A stretch of 64,000 bases of DNA from Bacteroidota bacterium. GTDB taxonomy: Bacteria > Bacteroidota > Bacteroidia > Bacteroidales > Lentimicrobiaceae. Made by a program: the position numbers and the translations under genes. Location of the stretch: contig JAEZNO010000020.1 of the NCBI GenBank assembly GCA_023441805.1, positions 1-64,000 of the forward strand, in the 5' to 3' direction. The notes below the pieces were generated by a model. The model searched no databases. It saw only the letters and a list, made by a program, of their open reading frames with translations, and was not told where the DNA came from. Below, in pieces: positions 55,883 through 64,000 of this stretch. Every line of letters begins with the position of its first letter. The stretch's first letter is position 1.

Positions 55883-58165
55883 TTATTTTCTTTTGCTTCT
55901 TCCCTTCTTATGGTCTGATCTTTTTTTACTCTCTTTACGATGACCTTTATCCTGCTTTTTCGTAATGGTCTTAGGAGTAGAGACGAATTCGGTGGCAAAT
56001 ATATTGCCCTCATCAAGAATAAAATCCATCTGTTTCTTCTGAAGATCAACTTTCTTGACTTTGATATCGACAGGGTCCCCCAAACGGAATTCTCTTCCTC
56101 TGTGCTGACCTATAACTCTGTAGCTATCTTCGTCGAGATAGTAGAAGTCATCATCAAGATCACGTATTGATATCATGCCTTCGCATTTATTACCTTCAAG
56201 TTCAACATAAATACCCCATTTGCTTACTCCTGAAATCAGACCCTTGAATGACTGTCCAATCTTATCCTGGAGATATTCGGCTTGTTTGTATTTTACTGAA
56301 GCGCGCTCTGCTTCGGCGGCTTTCTTCTCCATGTCAGAGCTGTGAGTGCAATACTCTTCAAATTCATTCGTATCAACAGATGGTTTTCCGTGCATATAGG
56401 CATCCAAAAGCCTGTGTACCATCAAATCAGGATATCGCCTGATTGGTGAAGTGAAATGTGTATAATAGGGGAAGGCCAGGCCGTAATGGCCAATGTTAAA
56501 GGTTGAGTAAACAGCTTTAGCCATTGTTCGAATGGCTATTGCTTCAATCATCGCTTCTTCGCCTTTTCCTGCAATTTCTACAAATAAATTATTGAATGAT
56601 TTCGAGATCTGTTTCCTCGATCCGATATTCATCTTATATCCCAATTTGGTAAGAAATTCAGAGAACTTCTGAAGTTTATCGGGATTTGGTTCATCATGAA
56701 TACGATAAACAAAGGTCTTTGCTTTCTCCTCATTCTTTTTCTTACCAATCTTTTCAGCAACACTTCGGTTTGCCAGCAACATAAAGTCCTCGATAAGCAT
56801 GTTGGCTTCCTTCTGTTCCTTGATGTAGGTGTCAATAGGTTTGCCATTTTCATCGAGAATAAACTTCACTTCAACCGAAGTAAATGCAATAGAGCCTTTT
56901 TTAAATCTCTCCTCCCGTAATTTAGTTGCAAGTCCGTTCAATACAAGGAGCTCCTTTTTAAAATCACCTTCGCCACCTTCAATCATAGCCTGAACCTCCT
57001 CATAGCTGTATCGCCTGTTACTGTTGATGATGGTTTTACCGTACCATTCATTGTGAATCTTACCATCATCATCCATATCGAACACCGCAGAAAAGCATAA
57101 TTTATCCTCATTAGGTCTGAGCGAGCATACGTTGTTTGACAGTTTTTCGGGCAGCATAGGGATTGTCCTGTCGACTAAGTAAACAGAAGTTCCGCGCTCA
57201 TACGCTTCTTCATCAATTGCTGAACCCGGATGGACATAATAGGATACATCTGCAATATGTACTCCTACTTCCCATAATCCGTTCTCCTTTTTAACCAATG
57301 ACAGAGCATCATCAAAGTCTTTAGCATCAGGAGGGTCAATTGTGCAAGTCCAAACGTTCCTGAAATCCCTTCTCTTTTTTATTTCTGATTCAGGAATTTC
57401 AACAGGTATCAGTTCGGCTTCCTTAAGGCTTTTTTTGGAGAACTGCAGCGGGAATTCATAAGATGCAAGGATTGAATTCATCTCCACATCGTTATTCCCC
57501 GGCTCACCTAACACTTGTATTATCTCGCCAAATGGATTTTTCGACCTCTCAGGCCAGTCGACTATCTTCGCGATAGCCTTTTGTCCATTCTTTGCTTTAT
57601 TCAGTGATTCATTTGGTATGAAAATATCATAAGGCATGTTTGCTTCATCGGGAACCAGGAATGCAAACCGTCCGTTAATCTGTACCCTGCCTACAAACTG
57701 ACTTTTAAACCGCTGTATTATCTCAATTATTTCTCCTTCCAGCTTATGATTTTTACGCATTGGAAAGAGGCGTACCCTTACGGTGTCATTATGAAGCGCA
57801 TTGCCGGTATTATTCGGTGCAATATATACATCGTCATCCAACTCTTTAGAAATCACATAAGCCTTCCCGGTTTGTTTCATATCAACCTTACCCTCAACTA
57901 TGGTGTGTTGATACTTTTCAGCAACAAGCTCAGGGTTGTACTTATACTTACCACGATTTAATGCGACAATAATTCCTGAATCGGCTAACGATTCTATTAT
58001 GTTATTGATTAGATCTTTACTAATTTTGTCACTCACTCCCAGCATATGGGAAACCTGTCGGTAGTTGAATGCTTTTTGAGGATTTCCAAGAAAGAGATCT
58101 TCGACTAATTTAACTAAAGGACTTTGGGGTGCGGGAGTAGATTTTACTGTTTTTTTACGGGCCAT
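55883..58165 (-). CDS. rnr: Ribonuclease R
   Basis: 760-residue 3'-to-5' exoribonuclease that degrades structured RNA. N-terminal winged-helix region, two cold-shock domains, the RNB catalytic domain with DPPDAKDFDDALSL (metal-binding Asp residues) and a C-terminal S1 domain (about 650-730). It ends in a Lys/Arg-rich tail. HYTHFTSPIRRYPDLMVHRLL is intact. Precedes the alcohol dehydrogenase. Confidence 0.97.
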   Translation of the reverse strand: MARKKTVKSTPAPQSPLVKLVEDLFLGNPQKAFNYRQVSHMLGVSDKISKDLINNIIESLADSGIIVALNRGKYKYNPELVAEKYQHTIVEGKVDMKQTGKAYVISKELDDDVYIAPNNTGNALHNDTVRVRLFPMRKNHKLEGEIIEIIQRFKSQFVGRVQINGRFAFLVPDEANMPYDIFIPNESLNKAKNGQKAIAKIVDWPERSKNPFGEIIQVLGEPGNNDVEMNSILASYEFPLQFSKKSLKEAELIPVEIPESEIKKRRDFRNVWTCTIDPPDAKDFDDALSLVKKENGLWEVGVHIADVSYYVHPGSAIDEEAYERGTSVYLVDRTIPMLPEKLSNNVCSLRPNEDKLCFSAVFDMDDDGKIHNEWYGKTIINSNRRYSYEEVQAMIEGGEGDFKKELLVLNGLATKLREERFKKGSIAFTSVEVKFILDENGKPIDTYIKEQKEANMLIEDFMLLANRSVAEKIGKKKNEEKAKTFVYRIHDEPNPDKLQKFSEFLTKLGYKMNIGSRKQISKSFNNLFVEIAGKGEEAMIEAIAIRTMAKAVYSTFNIGHYGLAFPYYTHFTSPIRRYPDLMVHRLLDAYMHGKPSVDTNEFEEYCTHSSDMEKKAAEAERASVKYKQAEYLQDKIGQSFKGLISGVSKWGIYVELEGNKCEGMISIRDLDDDFYYLDEDSYRVIGQHRGREFRLGDPVDIKVKKVDLQKKQMDFILDEGNIFATEFVSTPKTITKKQDKGHRKESKKRSDHKKGRSKRK

Positions 58166-58355
58166 ATTAGGAATAATATCTGTAAAGGTATCAAATTATC
58201 GAAGATGAGGGGTTGATGATTTGATTCTTATTTTGGTTAGTCGTTTAACAGTTTTTTCAATGGAATGTATTAAAGGGAGGATTACTTTTTATTCTTTTAA
58301 AGATTAATTGATGGGAGCTTATGAAACAATTTAATCCTTTGGGGGGAAATCAAAA

Positions 58356-58727
58356 ATGAAAAAGAAAAAAATCCTCATTGCTGAGGATAATCTGATTAAT
58401 CAAAAGGTGGCACTTTTGATGCTCAAGAAGTTTGATCAAATTATTGAGCTTGCTGACAATGGTTTGGTTGCTGTTGAGAAATTTAAGAGTAATCACTACG
58501 ATCTCGTCCTGATGGACCTTCACATGCCTGAACTTGACGGGTTTGAAGCTGCCAGAAAGATTCGCGAGATAGAGGATGCAGAGCAGAGACCTGTTAAAAC
58601 AAAGATATTTGCCATGACTGCCAGCTCGGTTTACGATGAGAGGGAAAATTGTATAAATGCCGGAATGGATGGCTATTTGGCAAAACCCTTCAGGAATGAT
58701 GATGTAATGGCATTATTGGCAGGATAA
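58356..58727 (+). CDS. Stand-alone response regulator receiver domain
   Basis: 123 residues with the complete receiver site: E10 and D11 (acidic pocket), D54 (LMDLHMPELDG, phosphate acceptor), T88 and K110 (LAKPF). There is no output domain, as in CheY-like proteins; the closest style is the detached receiver of hybrid histidine kinases. No kinase or partner gene is nearby. A strong GGGGGGAA ribosome-binding site lies about eight bases before the start. Confidence 0.93.
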   Translation: MKKKKILIAEDNLINQKVALLMLKKFDQIIELADNGLVAVEKFKSNHYDLVLMDLHMPELDGFEAARKIREIEDAEQRPVKTKIFAMTASSVYDERENCINAGMDGYLAKPFRNDDVMALLAG

Positions 58728-58759
58728 TTCATCCTGTACTTCAATATCTAAACATTACC

Positions 58760-60499
58760 TTATAATCCCGGTATTGCACCTATAAGCTTTCTGGTGTATT
58801 CATTTTCAGGAGCTGCATATATGTCATCGGCATCTCCTTCTTCAACTATCTTACCGCTCTTCATTACCAGCATCCTGTCGGACATATACTTTACGACTGA
58901 AAGGTCGTGTGAGATAAAAATATAAGTGAAGCCATATTCCTGTTTCAGATCATTCAGCAAGTTGAGTACCTGAGCCTGAACTGAAACATCAAGTGCAGAG
59001 ACTGATTCATCACAAATCAATAGTGTTGGTTGTACCACAAGAGCTCTGGCTATACAAATTCGTTGCCTCTGGCCGCCTGAAAACTGATGCGGGTACCTGT
59101 TATAGTGTTCGGGTGATAAGCCTACCTTCTCAAGCAATTCAAATACTTTGTCTTTCCTTTCCCGATCAGTACGAAGGAGTTTATGGGCAATCATTGGTTC
59201 CATAATTGCCTGACCAGCTGTTAATCTTGGGTTTAAGGATGAGTATGGGTCCTGGAATACAATCTGCATTCTCTTTCTCATTTCTCTTAAACCGGTAGTA
59301 GTAAGTGAAGTCACATCGTTTTCTTCAAATAGTACTTTCCCTAAAGTTGGCTCAGTGAGTCGCAGAATTGCTCTTCCAAGGGTGGTTTTGCCGCAACCTG
59401 ATTCACCAACCAATCCTAAAGTTTCACCCTTAAATACATCGAAACTTACACCCTCAACTGCTTTATAGTACTCTCTTTTTCTCTTTAACCAACTTTTATG
59501 AAGAGGATAATAGACTGATAAATCGCGTACCTTAAGGATTGGATCAGCTGAGTACAATTGTGAATGCCTGTTTTTGCGCTCATCAGTTGTTTCGGCATTA
59601 CTCCACTTATCGGATTCATTAGACGCCATTCCATTATTCAGGAAATCGGCTACTGTCGGTAATTTCTTCAATCTCACCTTCATCGAAGGTCTGCAAGCTA
59701 TAAGGCCTTTTGTATAAGGTTGTTGAGGATTATGGAAAATAGCGGAGGTAAGTCCCTGTTCTACAATCTTGCCTTTATGCATAACAAGAACTCTGTTGGT
59801 GATTTCAGAAATGACACCTAAATCATGACTAATGAAAATGAGGCTGAGGTTTAGCTTTTGCTGCAGATCTTTGAGAAGGGCTAATATTGATTTTTGGACT
59901 GTAACATCTAATGCTGTGGTAGGTTCGTCAGCTATGAGGATTTCAGGGGAGCATGATATTGCCATTGCAATCATTACTCTTTGTTTTTGGCCGCCAGATA
60001 GTTCATGGGGATAGGCATTGAAAGCAAATTCAGGATTTGGAAGTAATACATCTCTGAATAATTTTAGGGTGTGCGCCTTAGCCTGTGCTTTATTATATTT
60101 CAAATGCAGCATTATCGATTCGGTGATCTGTTTACCGCATCGCATTACAGGGTTGAGTGAAGTCATGGGTTCCTGGAAGATCATGGCAATCTTATTTCCC
60201 CTGACTTTCCTCATTTCAGCAGAGGGTAATTTAAGTAAATCGGTACTAGTAGATTCGGAAGTATAGATAATCTCTCCTGAATCTATTCTACTGATCTTAT
60301 CAGGCAATAACCTGAGCACGGATAGTGAAGTGACCGATTTCCCTGAACCACTTTCACCAACAATGCCAAGTGTCTCACCTTTATTCAGCGTAAAGCTCAC
60401 ATCATCAACTGCACGAACCCATCCGGTTTCATCTCTGAATGAAATAGCCAGATTGCTCACTCTTAGTTGAATGTTATGGTTTTCCTGAGATGACTCCAT
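58760..60499 (-). CDS. Fused dual-ATPase ABC transporter ATP-binding protein (peptide/nickel type)
   Basis: 579 residues from the Met at 60499; the longer frame adds 34 residues that overlap rodA. Two complete nucleotide-binding domains, as in YejF and GsiA. First: Walker A GESGSGKS, LSGGQKQRV, ILIADEPTTALD. Second: GESGCGKT, FSGGQRQRI, LLICDESVSALD. The linker between carries LKKLPTVADF and the second half starts PILKVRDLSVYYPLHKS. The matching permeases and binding protein are not in the window. Immediately follows rodA (20-base gap). Confidence 0.92.
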   Translation of the reverse strand: MESSQENHNIQLRVSNLAISFRDETGWVRAVDDVSFTLNKGETLGIVGESGSGKSVTSLSVLRLLPDKISRIDSGEIIYTSESTSTDLLKLPSAEMRKVRGNKIAMIFQEPMTSLNPVMRCGKQITESIMLHLKYNKAQAKAHTLKLFRDVLLPNPEFAFNAYPHELSGGQKQRVMIAMAISCSPEILIADEPTTALDVTVQKSILALLKDLQQKLNLSLIFISHDLGVISEITNRVLVMHKGKIVEQGLTSAIFHNPQQPYTKGLIACRPSMKVRLKKLPTVADFLNNGMASNESDKWSNAETTDERKNRHSQLYSADPILKVRDLSVYYPLHKSWLKRKREYYKAVEGVSFDVFKGETLGLVGESGCGKTTLGRAILRLTEPTLGKVLFEENDVTSLTTTGLREMRKRMQIVFQDPYSSLNPRLTAGQAIMEPMIAHKLLRTDRERKDKVFELLEKVGLSPEHYNRYPHQFSGGQRQRICIARALVVQPTLLICDESVSALDVSVQAQVLNLLNDLKQEYGFTYIFISHDLSVVKYMSDRMLVMKSGKIVEEGDADDIYAAPENEYTRKLIGAIPGL

Positions 60500-60518
60500 A
60501 TGAGTTTTTCTGAAAGTG

Positions 60519-61778
60519 CTAGAGTAAAGCGTTTCGGTTAATATCCTGTTTGATAAAGATAAATAATAGAATGGTAAATGCCCACAAAGATGAACCTCCA
60601 TAGCTGAAAAAGGGAAGTGGAATACCGATTACAGGCACTAATCCGATGGTCATTCCAATATTTATAACAAAGTGGAAGAACAGGATGGAAGCCACTCCGT
60701 AACCATAAACCCTGCTGAAATCCGATCGTTGTCGTTCGGCAACCTGTATAATTCTCATTAGTAATATCAGAAATAGAGCAATGACAACGGTTGAACCGAC
60801 AAAGCCCCATTCTTCACCCACAGTGCAAAAAATGAAATCAGTACTTTGTTCGGGCACGAAGTTGTATTTAGTTTGTGTGCCATTCAGATATCCTTTCCCA
60901 AAGAATCCTCCTGATCCAATGGCTATTTTTGACTGATTAACATTATAGCCTACGCCTTTAAGATCAAGGGTCTTGCCTAAAAGTACATTAATTCTGGCTT
61001 TTTGGTGTTCACCAAGGAAGTTCTCAACTCCTTTTTCAACACTGTAGGTTAATCCGATTGATAATATCAATAACCCTATTAAAGTTATAGTATTTCTTCG
61101 GGTGCGCTTTATAAAGAAGAATAAAATCCCTGCAAGGATAGTAAGTAAGATAATAACATATAATGTTCCTACCATCAGTGTGGAGATGGAGATCATCACA
61201 ACCAACACTCCAGCAACAAGGAAATTACCCGATAACCCCATCCTGTAAAGCACCAGACTAAAAGAGCTGTACACAAGGGCTGAGCCTGTATCGTTTTGCA
61301 GAAGAATAAGGGATGCGGGTAATCCCATAAAGAATAGCGGTATCAGCTTGTTCTTTGTCAGCGACAGATTAAGATGTTGTCCACTAAAAAACTTAGCTAA
61401 CGCCAGATTTGTAGCAAACTTTGCAAATTCAGCCGGTTGGAGGGCAAATCCGCCAATCTGAAACCATGATTTTGAACCGGATACTTCAGTACCTATTGCC
61501 AGAACTATCAGTAAGAGGGCTATCATAAAACCATATATCAGGTAGGCAAATGTGCTGAAGAATCGGGCATCAGTGAGTAATATCAACAATCCCAGGAACA
61601 ATGACGAAATAATCCAAATCAGCTGCTTCCCATAGCTCTGTGTAATATCGAAAATACTGTTGTGATCTTCGTTATAGACGGCTGCATATATATTTAGCCA
61701 GCCCATCACAACCAGGATAAGATAGAGCCAGACTAGTGTCCAGTCGATATTGTTGAATATGTTATTTCTTTCCCGCAA
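60519..61778 (-). CDS. rodA: Rod shape-determining protein RodA
   Basis: SEDS-family peptidoglycan glycosyltransferase of the inner membrane, working with PBP2 to elongate the cell wall. The 419 residues have about ten helices, the AVYNEDHNSIFD first loop, QPAEFAKFA and the GIPLPFFSYGGSSLW signature near the C-terminus. Its start overlaps the mrdA end by 17 bases. Confidence 0.96.
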   Translation of the reverse strand: MRERNNIFNNIDWTLVWLYLILVVMGWLNIYAAVYNEDHNSIFDITQSYGKQLIWIISSLFLGLLILLTDARFFSTFAYLIYGFMIALLLIVLAIGTEVSGSKSWFQIGGFALQPAEFAKFATNLALAKFFSGQHLNLSLTKNKLIPLFFMGLPASLILLQNDTGSALVYSSFSLVLYRMGLSGNFLVAGVLVVMISISTLMVGTLYVIILLTILAGILFFFIKRTRRNTITLIGLLILSIGLTYSVEKGVENFLGEHQKARINVLLGKTLDLKGVGYNVNQSKIAIGSGGFFGKGYLNGTQTKYNFVPEQSTDFIFCTVGEEWGFVGSTVVIALFLILLMRIIQVAERQRSDFSRVYGYGVASILFFHFVINIGMTIGLVPVIGIPLPFFSYGGSSLWAFTILLFIFIKQDINRNALL

Positions 61779-63576
61779 TGTCTTGTATCAGATTAGCGTC
61801 TAACATTCTCTGTTCTATATCGGTACGTTTAACAGTACCGGTAAGGTATTTTTCCATCATTAAAGAGGCGATAGGTAGCGCCCAGGTTGCACCAAAGCCG
61901 GCATTCTCAATTACCACGGCAATAGCTATTTGTGGGTTATCGGCAGGAGCAAAGGCAATGAATAGCGAATGGTCTTCGCCATGCGGATTTTCAGCAGTAC
62001 CTGTTTTACCTGCCATGGTAACACCTTCTATCTGATACCAACGTGCGGTACCCAGTGTTGCCACCTGTCGCATTCCTTCAACGGCAATCTCAAAATACTC
62101 TTTATTAATACTTGACTGGTGTCTTTCCCATTCAGTTTTTTCAGAACCAATTGACTTAACCACGTGAGGAACAACGTAATCTCCTCTGTTTGCAAATGTT
62201 GCTGCTAGGTTGGCCAGCTGAAGTGGAGTAACAAGTATTTCACCCTGTCCGATTGATAGTGAACGTATAGTCATAGAGTTCCAGCGACCTTTACCGTAAA
62301 TCTTGTCGAACGTCTCAGCCGAGGGAATATTACCGCTCATTTCATACTGAATATCTGTACCAAGCTTTTGACCAAAGCCCATACTCATAACATGTTTTCT
62401 CCATGCTTCATAGTTGGCTCGGATATTGCCATGACCGGCACTACTGATTATAGATTTGAAAACCTGCCAATGGAATGGATTGCATGATTGTTGGATAGCA
62501 ACGTAAACATCCAGTGGGGATTGGTGATTATGGGTGCAACGAATAGGAGAGGAGCCCGGCCCCTGACAGGAATAATGAGTACCTGTTGTGAGAGTACCTT
62601 CCTGCAGACCGACCAGGTCGTTAACCATTTTGAAAGTTGATCCGGGTGGGTATGCACCCATCATTGCCCTGTTAAGTAACGGTTTTACCGGGTCTTCTGA
62701 TAACAGCTTAAAATTGTGTCCCCTGACTCTTCCCACAAGAAGATTAGGGTCATACGACGGACTGGAAAGAAAAGCAAGAATTTCGCCTGTTGCGGGTTCT
62801 ATTGCAACCACACTTCCCATCTTATTTTGCATGAGCTTCTCACCATATTCCTGAAGGTCACCATCAATGGTAAGAATAAGATCATGCCCCATGGCTGATG
62901 CAGTATCAAAACGGCCCTCAGCATAACTGCCCACCTCACGGTTATGAACATCAACCATTTTGATCTTCATCCCTTTCTTACCCCTAAGGATTTCTTCATA
63001 GGCTTTCTCAATTCCGCTTATGCCTATATAGTCACCTGATTTGTAGTAAGGATTATTTTCAATGATATTCTGGGTAACTTCACCAACGTAACCGAAAAGA
63101 TGTGCTCCAATGGGTTTAGGATATTTTCTTAAAGTACGGGGCTGAACGAAAAAGCCTTTAAACCTGTACATTTTCTCTTCCAGATACCCGTAGGTTTCCT
63201 TTGAGATCTGCTTTTCAAACAAACTTGGCTTATATCGGGAGTATTTTTTTGCTTTATCAAGTCTTTCCCGGAATCCTTCAATAGGAATATCAAGCAAACG
63301 ACAAAATTCAGCAGTATCGATATCCTTTACCTGAGCCGGGAGCACCATTAAGTCGTAAACTGCTTCGTTGTATACCAACAATTTACCATTGCGGTCATAA
63401 ATCAGACCACGTGCAGGATAGACGGTCACATAACGTAACACATTGTTATTGGCTGATAAAGCATAACTTTTATCAATGACTTGAATATAGAATAATCGGG
63501 TAATGTAAATTATTCCGATAATGAGGAAAATAGCAATAACAGTTTGTTGTCGCGAAACATTAGTAGTCCTGGCCAT
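61762..63576 (-). CDS. mrdA: Penicillin-binding protein 2
   Basis: 604-residue monofunctional transpeptidase for elongation, the partner of RodA. N-terminal anchor helix (about 12-30), dimerisation/pedestal region, then the transpeptidase domain with the catalytic STFK (PGSTFKMVND), the SCN motif (QQSCNPFH) and KTGTAE. The stop overlaps the rodA start. Other rod-complex genes (mreB, mreC, mreD) are not seen; cysN lies 14 bases upstream. Confidence 0.96.
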   Translation of the reverse strand: MARTTNVSRQQTVIAIFLIIGIIYITRLFYIQVIDKSYALSANNNVLRYVTVYPARGLIYDRNGKLLVYNEAVYDLMVLPAQVKDIDTAEFCRLLDIPIEGFRERLDKAKKYSRYKPSLFEKQISKETYGYLEEKMYRFKGFFVQPRTLRKYPKPIGAHLFGYVGEVTQNIIENNPYYKSGDYIGISGIEKAYEEILRGKKGMKIKMVDVHNREVGSYAEGRFDTASAMGHDLILTIDGDLQEYGEKLMQNKMGSVVAIEPATGEILAFLSSPSYDPNLLVGRVRGHNFKLLSEDPVKPLLNRAMMGAYPPGSTFKMVNDLVGLQEGTLTTGTHYSCQGPGSSPIRCTHNHQSPLDVYVAIQQSCNPFHWQVFKSIISSAGHGNIRANYEAWRKHVMSMGFGQKLGTDIQYEMSGNIPSAETFDKIYGKGRWNSMTIRSLSIGQGEILVTPLQLANLAATFANRGDYVVPHVVKSIGSEKTEWERHQSSINKEYFEIAVEGMRQVATLGTARWYQIEGVTMAGKTGTAENPHGEDHSLFIAFAPADNPQIAIAVVIENAGFGATWALPIASLMMEKYLTGTVKRTDIEQRMLDANLIQDIAGKK

Positions 63577-63590
63577 TTCCTCCTCTTACT

Positions 63591-64000
63591 TTAGATAACC
63601 ATACCGACACCTACTGTATTATTTGTTGCCTCGTCAATCAGGATCAAAGCTCCTGTCCTCCTGTTTTTCTTGTAAGGGTCAATAAATAACGGTTTTGTGG
63701 TTTTTAATCTTACACAGGCAATATCATTTAACTTCACCATTGTGTCGTTGAATGATTCAAGTGTATTAACATTTACTTTGTATTTAACCTCTTTCACAAT
63801 ACAGCGTACCTCATGGGTAGTGTGCTTTATTGCGTATTTGCCATTTACCATCAATGGCTTTTCGTTCATCCAGCACATCATTACATCAAACTCCTGAGTA
63901 ACCTCGGGAAGGTTATCGGGTTTTACCAACATATCGCCACGACTGATGTCAATATCATCTTCAAGACACAGCGTAATTGATTGTGGGGGAAATGCTTCGG
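63591..64000 (-). CDS. cysN: Sulfate adenylyltransferase large (GTPase) subunit, 3' part
   Basis: Partial: the gene runs off the right edge, so only about the last 135 residues are here. The reading frame continues open to 64000 with AFPPQSITLCLEDDIDISRGDMLV before the first internal Met. This matches EF-Tu-like domains II/III of CysN, which with CysD activates sulfate to APS. HTTHEVRCIVKEVKYKVN and the C-terminal GALILIDEATNNTVG end are typical. It precedes mrdA by 14 bases on the same strand. Confidence 0.88.
   Translation of the reverse strand, partial: EAFPPQSITLCLEDDIDISRGDMLVKPDNLPEVTQEFDVMMCWMNEKPLMVNGKYAIKHTTHEVRCIVKEVKYKVNVNTLESFNDTMVKLNDIACVRLKTTKPLFIDPYKKNRRTGALILIDEATNNTVGVGMVI

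Overview
This window reads as a chromosomal segment of a Bacteroidetes bacterium, most likely from the Bacteroidales/Marinilabiliales side. The evidence is the gene families present: DUF4270 lipoprotein, GldE-like CorC protein, LptC in a coaX–OMP–TPR cluster, C69 dipeptidase, and an atpD–atpC pair separate from the rest of the ATP synthase. AT-rich spacers and a recurring promoter box TAnnTTTG (the Bacteroidetes -7 consensus) upstream of many genes agree with this. Most of the window is housekeeping; the less ordinary content is in the intergenic repeats and a few unusual proteins.

Layout. 1-126: 3' tail (domains V and VI) of a group II intron whose body lies to the left. 364-4178: S41 protease and convergent glmS, separated by a repeat built of 11-bp units. 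4277-6497: DUF4270 lipoprotein and a glycosyltransferase-5 N-domain protein. 6692-9925: a 1077-residue multi-cofactor oxidoreductase. 10101-12867: yceD-rpmF-plsX-fabH (ribosomal protein L32 and fatty-acid/phospholipid initiation). 12864-15597: MntP-like protein, U32 protease and PHP phosphoesterase. 15680-17821: pyruvate kinase and ComF. 17941-18203: a small TIR element. 18247-27336: seven-gene envelope cluster on the minus strand (coaX, outer-membrane protein, TPR, lptC, corC/gldE-like, TPR, PpiD-like foldase). 27476-28077: tRNA-Phe followed by a second TIR element. 28186-29937: atpD-atpC. 30148-32988: C69 dipeptidase and a coiled-coil membrane protein. 33137-39705: TetR-controlled RND efflux operon. 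39835-45880: a polytopic membrane protein, a methyltransferase-like protein, pheS, two cyclophilins and thymidine kinase. 46047-51540: uncharacterised protein, M28 peptidase, rsmI, Nudix, elbB, HMCES/YedK and a lipoprotein. 51619-54225: large transglutaminase-like lipoprotein. 54411-54588: second, inverted copy of the 11-bp-unit repeat. 54738-58165: iron alcohol dehydrogenase and RNase R. 58356-64000: solo receiver, duplicated peptide-type ABC ATPase, rodA, mrdA (PBP2) and the 3' part of cysN.

The most interesting points are: the 11-bp-period repeat, found twice in opposite orientation about 52 kb apart and possibly a third time in degraded form, each time between convergent genes; two hairpin-ended TIR elements whose ends look like terminators for their host genes; the single-chain HcnABC-like redox protein; a transglutaminase lipoprotein with an apparently dead second transglutaminase core and a thioredoxin-like tail; an MntP-like protein lacking the family's acidic metal ligands; and a palindrome inside the tetR promoter. 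I found no CRISPR array, prophage, or intact insertion sequence, and no clearly new multi-gene system. Functional calls rest on reading motifs by eye; no database search was run.
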